From Rhizophagus clarus (taxonomy: Eukaryota > Glomeromycota > Glomeromycetes > Glomerales > Glomeraceae), in assembly GCA_015698045.1 (NCBI GenBank), contig BLAL01000266.1, forward strand, positions 248,001 through 312,000: DNA of 64,000 bases, given 5' to 3'. Below are positions 25,164 through 36,972 of this stretch, one piece after another; the first letter of the stretch is position 1, and the number at the start of each line of letters is the position of its first letter. The notes beneath the pieces are model-generated. The model did no database searches. It saw only the letters and a list, made by a program, of their open reading frames with translations, and had not been told where the DNA came from. The position numbers and the translations under genes are program-made.

Positions 25164-27413
25164 CAGTCAAACCTCGATATACCGATATTGCTGTTTTGGG
25201 GAAAAAGCATCGGTATATCGAATTATCGGTTTATAAAAAAAATTTTGTATACCGATATTATTATAAGTAACGTGATTAATATCGGTATAAATATTTTAAT
25301 ATATATAAACATGCAACGTTTATTCTATATTTATAAAATTCAAAATTTATTAACAAAATTGTATCAATTATATCAATTATGTATTACATTAGGGATTAGA
25401 AGTAAATATCAATTATATAATTACGTTATTAGGATTAGAAGTAAAATAGCTATCTAATGTAGCCTGCTTTAAATCGGTGATATGTGATCTTAATACTTCA
25501 TGTCTCAATTTTTGTAATGTATTTAATTCACTTTGATTAATAGAATTATTTAACGATGAATATTTAAAAAACATAACAAGATCATCCAAATCATTTAAGG
25601 CCTGAACTTTTGAAATTACCGATGGAATTTCTTCATCAGATTCAACTTCTAGTTCATTTTTATCTAAATTTACTAAAGATATAATTTCTTCATCAGTCAG
25701 CCCTTCGTTACTTTTTAGATGATCATCAACATGAATAAACTCATCTGCGTCCATATGATCATCAAATGGGAGTTGATCAATTAGAAATTGTATTTCTTCC
25801 CGTTCCACTTGATTATCTTCTCCTAATTGATTAACACTTTCATCCACTTCCTCTTGATTTACTAATGGAAGTATACCTGTATGCTTCCAACAATTATAAA
25901 TTGTTTCTTGTGTTACTGCATTCCAAGCATTTGTACAAAAAACAATAGCATCATGAATATTTAAAGAATCGGCTCCTTTATTCAATTGCTGTGAGATTTC
26001 ATATGCTTCAACCCTATTTTTTACAAGGAGTTTTCGATACTTCGCCTAAAATTAAGTGAGTGTATGTTAAAACATTAAAAAATAATAAAAGAAAAAAAAT
26101 GCTAACCTTAAAGGAATTAATGATTCCTGCATCGCATGGTTGCAAATGAGAAGTAGTATTTGGCGGTAAAAAGTGTAGAGTTACATTTGTTAATTGGGTA
26201 TTTTCATTTGTAATATGCACAGGAGCATTATCAACCAGCAATAGAATTTTGCGATTTTGCAATCGCATTTTTGTATCCAATTTTTTGAGATAATTGTTCC
26301 AAATAGAGACCTGCATCCACGCTGTTTTATTCCAATAATAATTAACAGGTAAATCATCTTTTTTTTTACCTTTTAGTGCTCGTGGATTTTTAGAGGTATG
26401 AATAAAAAATGGAGTTAATTTTTCTGTTCCAGTTGCGTTACATGTAAGAAGAATTGTAACTCTTTTTTTTGATTTCTTTTTTCCAGAGAGCGGACCTCTT
26501 GCTAGAGTTTTTGAAGGTTCAAGATCCCAATATAAACCTAAAATAACAAAAAAAAATATTAGCACAAATAAGTGCATGTAAAATCCGAAAAATTCAGTAT
26601 TCACCTGTCTCATCACAATTAAAGACATCATTTAAATCATAATCCTTAATTATTTCACGCAACTTTTGTCTTTCTTCATTTAAAGTTTCAAGTGGAGCAC
26701 TTGCTGCTTCACCCCACTTAACATATTCTTTCATGTTATGACGTTTTTTAAAATTAGAAATCCAACCATTAGAAGCTTTAAAATTATTAACTTCAAAACT
26801 CCTAGCAAAAAATTCTGCTTTTTCACGTAAAATATCAGTATTAATAACAAGATCTGCTTCAAGCGCGTTTGTAACCCATAGTGTCATAGCTTCCTCCACT
26901 TCTGGAAATTGCACAGGCCTTTCTCTTTGTTTTTTACTTTCCTCAGAGTCTAAATCTAGAAGTAACCACTTATCTTTATTCTTCAAAATATCAGAAACCG
27001 TGTTCTGTTTAATGCCATATTGAATAGCAAGTTGTTCTTGGGTAAGTCGTGGTTTTTTCTGATAGTCTAAGCAAAGTTGATACTTTTGTGCTTTTGTTAA
27101 AGTCACTCTTTTTCGTGGCTGTGAAAGAGTTTGAACGGCTTTTCTTTTTTCCGACATTGAGAAAAGGAAAATCGCGTAACTTCATTTACGTGATCTAACC
27201 TTAAATAGTTAATATATCGGTATATAAACCAGATCTACATATACGTTACTATATGAGGGACAAACGAATAGTATCGAATAACGTTATATCGTGAAATCAT
27301 ATAAAAAATCGGTATAACGAGGTTTTTTTATTAGATAAAAAACGGGGAAATTAAAAATCATCGGTATAAGCAAATATCGGTATATATTGTATCGGTATAT
27401 AGAGGTCTGACTG
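25164..27413 (-). mobile_element. Tigger/pogo DNA transposon, apparently complete
   Basis: 2250 bp flanked by TA dinucleotides (25162-25163 and 27414-27415), the pogo/Tigger target duplication. The ends begin CAGTCAAACCTCGATATACC on the left and CAGTCAGACCTCTATATACC on the inverted right, two differences in 20. Further CGGTATAT words repeat in the subterminal regions (for example 25208-25236, 27219-27226 and 27360-27401), as in binding-site clusters for this family. It encodes one spliced transposase on the minus strand. Good end matching and an open transposase suggest a fairly recent arrival. It sits inside a Tc1-like remnant. Confidence 0.92.
25413..27157 (-). CDS. Tigger/pogo transposase (CENP-B-like HTH plus DDE domain)
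   Basis: Three exons, 27157-26605, 26537-26107 and 26045-25413, give 538 residues without stops; the introns are GT-AG. An N-terminal psq/CENP-B helix-turn-helix (about 15-65, LTQEQLAIQYGIKQNTVSDI) is followed by a second CENP-B HTH (about 80-150, with WISNFKKRH). The catalytic domain shows FNCDETG (Asp182), LLLVDNAPVH (Asp287) and PPNTTSHLQPCDAG (Asp320), a DDD triad with 32 residues between the last two, as in Tigger elements. The C-terminal 200 residues are acidic. All three metal-binding Asp are present, so activity is possible but not shown. Domestication is unlikely because the element ends are intact. Confidence 0.92.
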
Positions 27414-29962
27414 TAGTTTTAAAAATTGAAATTTAAATTGAAGATGTTTTGGTATCCAGTGATCAGATTTTCATGATTTAGGATTCATTAGATTCGTCTT
27501 ATAAAGAGGATTCGAATGATGATAATTTCTTTTTTGAAGGATCAATACTCTGTACAAAATTATGCATTAACAATTTAGATGTTTCCTATTATAACTTTTG
27601 ATCCAGTGATCATGTAATGGTGAAATGTAGCTCATCAGAATCATCTCGTTGAGACGATTCAAATGGTGGCAATTTCGTATCATTTGGTTTGATATTGACC
27701 GAGTTATTGTATTTTTAAATATTTTAAACTTTTGTGTTGCAAATTGCAAAATTTATGCAGTAAATAGTTTCATATTTTTTGACAATTCTAGAAATTATGA
27801 AACATAAGAATTTGTTCATTGTGATAGTAAAAACAAAATTATGTTATTAACAATCACATCAGTATGTGATGATCTGCATAATTTTGGTAAGTCAAAGTGG
27901 CCGGATAATTTTGATCGCCGTCTGTAGGCAGTTGCAAAATGATGATACGTTTGAACTTATTAATTAATAAAGGAATGATATCAACAAAAATAGTGGGCAA
28001 TCTATATTATATACAATTGGTCTGATACGCTAGGAGATGTAAATCTTATTGCAGGCCTCAATCAAGAATATTTGAAACTTTTGTTTTAGCAGCAAAGAGA
28101 ACACTTTGAATCTATTTCAATCAAAGGCACAGTGTAAAGGTAAGACAAAAAAGGCATAAATAAATATATTATTATTAGTTATTTTCTATTGCAATGCTAG
28201 TAGGTGAAAGGGTTGAGAGAATCAAACTCATTCGTGGTGTGATGATGGTGATATCAAATTATATTTTATGGTTCCGTCTGACAAATTCGATGGCAAAGCT
28301 ATAGAGGTTTCAATAATCTTGTCAGTTACATTCACCATGGATCAATAACAATATATACTAGATATCAATGTACGTGGATTCTGCGGTAATAGTGAGTAAT
28401 GTGAAGTAGTTCAGGAGAAGTTATGTCTAATCTATTTTGCGCGATTGGAAGAAAAAATTATGTATCTACTACTGCTACTAATAAAATTTAATAATGTTTT
28501 ACCTTTTAACACGTATGCACATGCAGTATGCTGTTGGATGTGTAGCTGTGTATTGATAATTATTATTTCGTTATAGGTGCTCAAATCCAGCCGAAGTATT
28601 GGTGCCGATTCTGAATTTTTTATCAGATAATCAAGTTCTTTGTTTTGACCTATTTGTTAATTGCGTTTTGAAAAATTTCTCAGCACACCCCTGGCGCATA
28701 TTTTGCTGAATCTTAGTCATTGTTTATATTCCGGATGTATTAATTATCTTATTCATTAATTAAAAAATCGTTACCACCAGCTGAAGCTTCTCAAAGCTCA
28801 CAAAAAAATACGAAAATTCAGCCAAGCAAGTTACTACCTGCAGAAAGGCGTCTGAATATGGATCACTAGCTGTTCCAATGATCATCGACAATGATTGCAA
28901 TGAAAGCAACATCTGTGATAACAGTGACACCCTTAACGCTCAAGAGATTCGTGATAACAACGACACCCAGAATACCCATGAAATCCAAGAGGTCCGTGAT
29001 GACAACGGCACCCGTGGTGGCTCAATAACACAATCAAATTAGTCCATATACTCCTACCTCTCACACTCTTGTTTCGCATAATTAACAGTATGAAGTCTTC
29101 ATAGCTCATTTCAATCATGTTTCATATAAGCGAGTCTTTTTTGCTTTTTATTTCCCCATTCATCAATTATGGTGGCGCGAATTACAACTCTAACAACCTG
29201 ACGACGCCTTCATTTACACAAAGCACAGAAACTATCAATATCACATTTATTACTTTTGATATTGTAAGCGATCAAATAATCAGTGATCTCGAAAAAATGT
29301 ATGTAGTTACAGTATTATTATGGCGAAAGCATTTAATAAAATTCCTGTATTTGCATTTTTTTTATGCATTGCTGTTTTATGCAAACGATTTATTTTATTA
29401 AATAAAGCAATTTTATATGAAAACAAATTATATATAATGAAGTAATGCCCGTATTATAAAAACATTTATATTTGATGCTCTTCTTTGTGATATTAGTAAC
29501 TATCTTGGATATGATATGGAACATTTTAGAACAAATATCGGATGATTCTATCCTCATCGGTTACATAAACTTCCTTTCTAATGAAAGAGATAAGTTGTCA
29601 ATTATAAGACAGAATGAAATTCTGGTGCAATGGAGATCATGAGCTGTTATACTTTAATATTACAGAGAAAATTAAGCTTCTGCCATCAATTCTGCGCTAA
29701 GGAATTTAATTATTTTAATTATAATCAATGATTGATTAATCAATATAATCAATCAATCAATAAGTGTAATAAATAATAAGAAATTTCGTACAAAAATTAG
29801 CCATTTTGCGATTTTCTTACATAATAAAGGTTTAAAGAATTAAAGATCAAAATAACGTATTATTTATTGTTAAATAGATCGTGGGTGTACAGTACAATAT
29901 TACTGGCCTGCAAAAATTATACGCTAGTCTATAAAAGTATTAATTATTAAAGTGTGTATTGT

Positions 29963-31178
29963 GTAACATACATGCACATCTGAAAACTGAAATGTGTGAC
30001 AGGTTACGCCGAATATATTGTTTTAGAGTACAACTGTAAATGACAATTTTCTTGACTGTCATAAATTTGACTTCGCATTTTTTCATGTTATGTTTATTTT
30101 TAGAAAAAAATATGTATTTTATACTTTTCATACTTTAAAAAGAATAAATATTTTCACAATTTATTAAATAAAAGATTTTATTAAATGTTATATTACATGA
30201 AATATTGAAATTTATTAAAAAACGTGTCTACTAGTACATTATTACAAAAAAAAAAAAAATAATAACAGATAACTCCATATAAATATTATAAGCTAGTTCC
30301 AATAAAAATCAATGTACATGAACTTTAAAACAACATTACTTAAAGCTTATTTCACTTGTTTCCCTTGACCAAAGTGTTTAAAATATAAATTATAACTTGA
30401 AGTAAAAAATAAAACGCGTTTTAATATTATAAAAATATAACTTCGTGGTAGAGTTGCAATCCGGATATCCGCGGATGGACATATTTTGGCAATTATACAC
30501 GAATTTAAATTAATAAAGGAAAGAATTTTTTTGAGAAATCTTAAGACAATGTCTCAAGGTATAATATAGAAAAATTAAAAATTTCATTAATAATAAAAAG
30601 AGAGAGAAATCCTATTCGGATTGAATTTTTCATCCGTCGGATGAATTTTCAATCCGAATTGGATTTCTCTTTAATTTTATATTGGAAAGGGCTTTAAATC
30701 TATTATGTTATGGAATATAGCCTTAATGGTATACTCAAAAAAAAAATCCTCATTTTTATTGATTAAATATGTGTACAATTGTCAAAATGTGTCCATCCGC
30801 GGATATCCGGATTGCAACACTACTTCGTGGAAATTAATATAAATATACAAGCATCCCCATACCACATAGACAACTTTTTTAAGCACTTTTCACCTACCAA
30901 CTGCTGAAATTATGTTGTGAAATTTCTATAAAACGCGTTTGTTAATGAAATATTTATAGCTCTAAAATATAGTTTGCGCCTGAAGCGCTGCTAGTGAAAA
31001 ACATTTAACTTTATTAAAATATGAAAAGGGGAAGAAAGAGCGAAGAGAAAAGTTTTTTATCGCGTTAAACGATAAATAAATAATTAGATTCCCCTTTGGT
31101 TTGTCTCTGATGGTACAGTCAGGCAGCTAATTTGACATTTTGGCGTAACCTGTCACACATTTCAGACGTGCAACATAC
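29963..31178. mobile_element. inverted-repeat-bounded segment, family unknown
   Basis: CTGAAATGTGTGACAGGTTA at 29987-30006, continuing to CGCC at 30010, occurs inverted at 31142-31165, a perfect 24-bp match. The outer flanks also match weakly (CATACATGCACATCTG against CATACATTAAGG-side sequence). The enclosed DNA is about 1.15 kb and includes a 374-bp hAT MITE with its own target duplication, so the outer element is the older one. No coding sequence or clear target duplication was found for the outer repeat, so the superfamily is open. Confidence 0.5.
30449..30822. mobile_element. hAT-type MITE with 8-bp target duplication
   Basis: The element is flanked by the 8-bp direct repeat CTTCGTGG at 30441-30448 and 30823-30830. 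Its ends are TAGAGTTGCAATCCGGATAT and the inverted TAGTGTTGCAATCCGGATAT, continuing through CCGCGGATGGACA. Ends of the form YARNG plus an 8-bp duplication are diagnostic of hAT transposons. The middle (about 30600-30670) is a near-perfect palindrome with CATCCG and CGGATG at its centre. No coding capacity; it needs a transposase from elsewhere. Confidence 0.9.
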
Positions 31179-31566
31179 ATTAAGGCTGACGTGCTTTTGC
31201 GGTTGTACGTTACATTTTCCTTTTGCACTACATGAATATTGCATAAATAGGACTGAAAATTAATTCTTGACTTTTTTGCTCGCTTCTTTAGTTAAAGACT
31301 CCATCAAAACTTTTTGGCGTTTTTTTTAATTTAACTTCGTCCAAAAAACGACCTTTTTGCATAAATAATTGCCTAGCGTCACTTCAGGAATTATTATTTA
31401 TTTCACTGACAAATCCTGATTCATATAAAAGCGTATTCGCTTTTTTTCCACTTATTTTGTTCAATATATCATAAAATCTTGAAATCTGCGCCACGAAAAT
31501 CAGACGACATTTATGGTTTTTTTTTTTACTGTGCACCCCAAATGATCTAATCTATGATTTTAGTTT

Positions 31567-32774
31567 CATCTTGAAGATCATTACGCCGATAGGCTAAAGG
31601 TATTATTAGTTGACAGGAAAATCTATTATTATGGTCCTCAAGACCTTAAGATTCATCCGACGACTATTGGCTTTGGAGGAACTGCTTCGGTTTATTCTGC
31701 AAATTGGAAGAATACGTCAACAATATACGCAATTAAAAAATTTGTCGACGATAAAGAGGTGTGTTACCGATAAAACCCTTTGTCATATAAATATGAATTA
31801 CTAATAGTTTCCTTTCTAGGTTTGTCTAACCTATATTGCCAATGGCCACAAAAACATAATTCAATTTTACGGACTCACGAAGTCACAAGGTAAAATAACA
31901 ATTACGTAATAAACCTAGAATAATTTTTATTGACATGTTTAAATATTTTTAGATGAAAAAAAATATTCGCTCGTCCTTGAATATGCAGAAGGTGGAACTT
32001 TAAGAGATTATTTAAGGAATGATGCTATAACTTTCAAATGGGAGAACCAATTAAAATTTGCTAAAGAAATTGTAAGTGCGATTTTATGGTTGCACGATGT
32101 TAAGGAAATCATACATGGTGATCTTGTAAGTACATTCTTATTGTTTCATAAATTGTAGTTCAATATATCTATCGTATAAATAGCACATTCTTTTTTTTTT
32201 TAGCATCCCAAAAATATTCTAATATACAAAGATACAATAAAATTAGCAGATTTTGGACGTTCATGTATGAAAGATCAGATAACAACACTGGAACATATGG
32301 TGTAATACCTTATATGGATCCTAAATTTTTTGAGATCCATTCATATCACATAACCGAAAAATCTGATATATACAGCTTGGGAGTATTATTCTGGGAGTTA
32401 ACAAGTCGAAAATCACCTTTCGATTTTGAAAAAAAAACAAATGACGATCATCCTTCTATTATAATAAACATTCTTAAGCGTTTAAGAGAAGAACCTGTTG
32501 AGAACACAAATGATAAATTCGTTATACTTTATAAAAGTAAGTATAAAATAAAGTATAATTTGATTTCCGCTATATATTTACAATCTATTTTTAATTTATT
32601 TAAATAGAATGTTGGGAACATGAACCAGATAATAGACCGAATATCCTCCAAGTGATTTCAGAACTTAATTGTATTGACCCTGAAAACAATAATAATGTAT
32701 TAACTATCCCAAAAGAAACCGAAAAAAGTGAAAAAACAGCGAGTGTATATTCTTGTCAGATTGAGTTCAAATAA
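31567..32774 (+). pseudogene. protein kinase of the expanded Rhizophagus-type family, one frameshift
   Basis: Coding segments at 31567-31758, 31820-31889, 31953-32125, 32204-32536 and 32608-32774 join through GT-AG introns. The N-lobe shows IGFGGTASVYSANW (glycine loop) and YAIKKF (ATP-binding Lys). ILWLHDVKEIIHGDLHPKN carries the catalytic Asp with Gly in place of the usual Arg of HRD. LADFG is the magnesium-binding motif; YGVIPYMDP, EKSDIYSLGVLFWELTS and CWEHEPDNRPN follow. Between LADFGRS and the activation loop (about 32250-32263) the frame changes by one base, so the copy is broken unless the base is a sequencing error. No clear first exon with ATG was found upstream; an acceptor-like TTTTAG lies just before 31567. 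AATAAA lies downstream near 32911. Confidence 0.72.
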
Positions 32775-35233
32775 GCTTCAGATTTTTCATTCATAACTTT
32801 CTTAGATTTCCCGTTATTATATTATAACGACTATAACAAATAGGTTACTTCTAAAAATTTTCTAAAAGCTAAATCTTTACGTTGTTTGTGTACTGATTGT
32901 GCGACATTCAATAAACATTTTCTGATTATCTTATAGCTTTATTCACAATCTATATATACATTATATAAATGTATACTACAACTCGCCAACTTTTAAAATA
33001 TAAAAATATTTAAACGTATTATTATTATGTCTCTTTTATGAATTTTAATTTAATAATAATTCTCAATCTTACAAGATCAGTTCTTTATAGTATTCAGAGA
33101 GAATATTTTTCTTTTCAAATGCTGCCACCAAGAAATTTGGTAAGACGCACAACACAGTATGTAATATTGTGTATGATTTCGGACTTGAGCATTACGTAAA
33201 TTTATGAAGTTCGCAAAGTTCATATGAATTTCAATTCGTAACAAGAGTTCATGTTTAGAGAGAGCTAGGTTAATTTAACTATATCAATTTAATTAAATTT
33301 ATTGTGAAAGTGTTATTTTAAATGTTTAATCTTTTAACAAATTAATGTAAAAAAATTGTTTAAATATTTTGATAACATCAATTATATTTATTTTGTTATC
33401 AAAAGGTAATATTAATAACATGTGAGAATTGGTCAGTGATCGGATAAAAAAGTTGAATCTCTCCTTCCTGTAAAATTATCTTTTAAAAAATAAGGAGAAC
33501 GGAGAAAGTTTGAAACATATGTAATATTACGAAAAAAAAAATTTTTGATTTTAAATTTATTTATAATAATTAATTTCCTAATGCTAATGTTTTTTAATTT
33601 CAATGGGGATTTATAATTTCATACCGTGAACGACCTTATTTCCCCTCTGGCATCATTTAATGTTCATTGAATTACATGATATTTCACACCACATAAATCT
33701 TGGGTTTCTTCTTCTGTTAATTAAGACAGAAGAATATTCCGTAAATTATGACCTTCGCCTGGAATATAAATGGTGATTTACCTAAATTAAAGCATCTGGG
33801 GCGCATGCTCGTTAGGTTTAAGACCTTTTATTCATTTGCAAATCCTTTTTTTTTGCAGATTATTACTCACCGAACGAATACAGCAGAAATTGTAATTAAT
33901 TTTTAAGGTCTGTTCTTTTACCAATTTCCATTTTTAAAAATTTTAAAAATACAGAGCAATTTTATTTCAAAACGTTAAGACAAAATTCTTCATTTAGGGA
34001 AGGTTAATAATAAATATGGTATCCTAACCTCTTAACATTTGTTCTCTTATTTTTAGCAACTCTTTTAAGTATAAATTGGAAAGTTTAAGTGAAGCTAGCA
34101 TTCAAGGAAGTCTATACAAGAGCTTTCCTCATTGTATCTAAAATAGCCTTACCAAAGAGACTGTAACATCTTTAATTGGAAATTTCTTTAAATTCTCAAG
34201 AAGCAATTAAGAATTTGTAATAGTAAATATATATCCATTCTATTAAATTTATTGAAGGTTAATCATGTGATAGTATAGGTGAATATAGAAATTTTCATGC
34301 GTTGTATAATATATTTAGACTCCTGTATATATTTGAGAATGAGACGCTCGCTTATTCACATTAGATATACACGTGGCAATAGACAAATTGATTCTACTGA
34401 TATATTGAATATCTTATTTTTGGTAAACTTTACTAAATAAGCATAAAGATAGTAGTGTGACAACGACGGTTATCTTGTATTTTGATTCATAAGATTCTCT
34501 TTTGGACGCTTTACAAAAGAAGACAAATTACAAATTATCGCGCACGTCGACCCCGCCAAAAAAAAGAAGTTGTCTAAGTCACCTCGTGACAAAATGAAGG
34601 CAAAAGGAGACGAAGAAAGACCGGACTAAATCAATGGCACCAAAGAGGACACATCATCACGGTCTTTAATAAGGCTCTTGCAAATTTGCTACTAAAGAGC
34701 TATAGTTTTTGGGGTTACTAACATGTCTTTTCCTTTCCCCCTTATTATATTTCGTATAGGGATCATAAACTATGTTTGTATAATGGGCGTTAGTGAAGCA
34801 TATCTTGGCATTTTAATTTTGATTTACAGTACATATAGTACATACAGAAATACCTTCATTATTAAAATAGAGCCTATATTTCCATTGAGATAATCATACG
34901 CAAGAATAATTCATCAAATTTGTTGTATTCAATCATCAAGAATCACGAGTGATACAATTTTTATATCGACATAATATCAATGGTTCTGGAGTTGCACCAA
35001 CTAGGTCATAGCCTAGCTGTATAAAAATAAGGCTGACAATCGCTCGCCATTATTATTACATATTTGTTTAATATCTTTATTTAGATAATTTTTAAGTAAC
35101 GATCGGTTAAATACAAATAAATAAATAAACAAATAACTTTCGATTTTTCCGTAAGATTTTTATTCTATTATCTGTTATAAGTAGATTCATTACTTGTACT
35201 AAATCTTTATATTATAGTATTATTATTTCAAAA
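32775..35233. other. intergenic region, no gene recognised
   Basis: AT-rich. At about 34560-34640 a Lys/Arg-rich scrap (KLSKSPRDKMKAKGDEE) ends at a stop and may be gene debris. A TATAAAAA box at 35020-35027 lies 207 bp before the esterase start and is a candidate core promoter element. Nothing else is supportable. Confidence 0.5.
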
Positions 35234-36972
35234 ATGATCGATTTTATAAAATCTTCTCCTTTATTAATTTCTACAACAATAAATCATTATCTTAAAGGAC
35301 CACCTAGACCTTCATGGAATTTAAAATTTCATTTAACTTGGGCAATATATAAGTCAGCGTTCGGAAATGATACCAGCAGTGTTAAAACAATTGAACAAAT
35401 GCAAGAGGATTCTTTTCGTATAGTTCCTGTAACAACTGGCGTGATTATAAACGAATTCAAAATAAACAATAAATATAGACACGAAGCTCAAGTTCATCTT
35501 GAAAAAATTTTGAAACCTTATGAACATGTTTTAGATACTGAGTGGAAAGTTCTGAAAGATGATGGAATTGTTTCTGAATGGATTCAGGTTCCTAATGATG
35601 GATGGGAAAAAAAAGAAATCAGGAAAACTGTTTTGTATTTACACAGTAGTGGTTATCATTTGTTCAATAAAGATTCTCATCGTAATACTACAAGTTATTT
35701 TGCCAAAGAAGCAAATGCAAGAGTTTTAGGTGAGTCAAAACCTTGGAAGAAAGGAAGTTCTCATTAATCTTCTAGATATCACTAAACAAAAATTTTCTAT
35801 ATAGCAATCAATTATCGTCTTGCACCTCAAAATCAATTTCCCGCCGCATTACATGATGCATTGGCCGCTTATTTGTATCTCTTAAATCCTCCAAAAGATG
35901 CAGGATTCGAACCTTTAAATCCAAAAAACATTGTAATTGCCGGTGCAAGTGCCGGAGGCGGTTTAAGCTTGGCCCTTGGTCTTGCCATACGTGACGCTGG
36001 TTTGTCATCATGCGCTGGTATTAATTGTTGGGTAAATAAAGAATTTAATTTCTTTTACAGTTAATTGCTAATCATTTGTTTACACGTATATTGCGTCACG
36101 TTACAGAGCCCAGCTGTAGATCTTACATACAGCACGCCTTCGATAACAGACGATGAATGTATAGATTATATTTCAAACCCGATAGGAGGTATTATTAGTC
36201 ATGCAGAATCTCAAGTTAGTAAAGAATTTAAAGAAAAGCTGCTGCCCTCACAGCGAAGATTAAAAATCAAAATCTTGGTCCCAAAATTTGGCATGATTCT
36301 TTTGATAGACCTGATGGAAGACTTCATTTGTATGCACCTAATGAAGGTCTAGCAATTCCATATATTAGTCCAATGTTGGCTGAAAGCTTAGGAGATTTGC
36401 CTCCTTTATCATTGGTAAGAAAAATTATCTCATGATCTTCTCTTAGATATTTATGTATTCAAAAAAGGATTTATTTGAATAATACAGGTAGCAGGAGATG
36501 ATGAAAGATTACGAGATGAAGCAATTTATTTTGCTCACAGGTCTATTGAACCAGCTAAGTATAAGGGTCCATCTTATAATGCTGGTAAATTTGAAAAATC
36601 TCCATTCCAAACTCCAACGAATACTATACTTGAAATATACGAAGAAATGCCTCATATATTCCAAGTAAAATGAATACATTGATTTAAATAAAAAAAAAAA
36701 GTTTTTCTTCATTTTTTAATTAAAAGCTAATTCTTCTATTTTTATATCTTAGGCTATGGAACATCCTAGCACTACAAAGTGTTACGAACGTACATACAGT
36801 CGAATTCATAGATAGAGTGACAAATGCTTTTAATGAACCACTTCCTCCTTCCTCTTATAATTGCATAAGTGCTAAAGGAGAATTTGGACCTCTAAAGGAA
36901 CACCATAAAAAGGTTCTTAATTGGGAAAAAATTGGTATTGTACCAAGTACTACACAAAACGAATTGAAATAA
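35234..36972 (+). pseudogene. alpha/beta-hydrolase (HSL-like esterase/lipase), probably broken
   Basis: Coding segments 35234-35729, 35805-36031, 36107-36414, 36488-36664 and 36753-36972 follow a hormone-sensitive-lipase-type fold. YLHSSGYH stands where the family has HGGG (oxyanion hole), INYRLAPQNQFPAALHDALA follows, and GASAGGGLS is the nucleophile elbow with the catalytic Ser. AGDDERLRDE holds the Asp and EEMPHIFQ the His, so the triad is complete. Two places do not keep frame: about 36236-36260 and about 36790-36805, the latter looking like a 4-nt TACA insertion. The first could instead be an extra 65-nt intron (GTATTA to CACAG). Expected product: a cytosolic or lipid-droplet esterase. 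Two frame problems make a recent pseudogene likely; assembly error remains possible. Confidence 0.7.

Larger units (their letters stand above)
24770..27918. mobile_element. Tc1-like transposon remnant, host of a nested Tigger element
   Basis: GCGATCAAAATTATCTGGCC at 24770-24789 and its inverted copy ending at 27918 (one C/T difference within the word) are terminal inverted repeats. TA follows the right end at 27925-27926. A C-terminal transposase scrap of Tc1 type sits just inside the left repeat. Removing the inserted Tigger leaves only about 0.9 kb, less than a full Tc1 element (about 1.3 kb or more), so the outer element was already deleted or has since lost sequence. Exact outer ends are uncertain by several bases because the repeats diverge before the TA. 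Confidence 0.7.
27926..31566. other. repeat-bearing intergenic region
   Basis: No intact gene. It holds an inverted-repeat pair (29963-30010 and 31142-31178) enclosing a hAT-type MITE, both listed separately. At 28880-29040 a plus-strand stretch repeats an Asp/Asn-rich pattern (ICDNSDT, IRDNNDT, VRDDNGT), probably a decayed coding repeat. At 28250-28390 scraps faintly resemble a transposase but are too short to name. Confidence 0.45.

Noticed and set aside
28250-28400. Possible Merlin (ISXO2-like) transposase scrap (FMVPSDKFDGKAIE, then HHGSITIYT)
   Set aside because: The two scraps lie in different frames, are very short, and no inverted ends were found.
28880-29040. Asp/Asn-rich repeated peptide as a possible gene end
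   Set aside because: Only about 50 codons, upstream frame stopped, no splice site that joins it to anything.
36753-36800. Alternative acceptor at 36725 that would keep the esterase frame open
   Set aside because: It would add a hydrophobic stretch (LILLFLYLRLWN) unlike the family, whereas the nearer acceptor gives HPSTTKCYER, which fits the family better.
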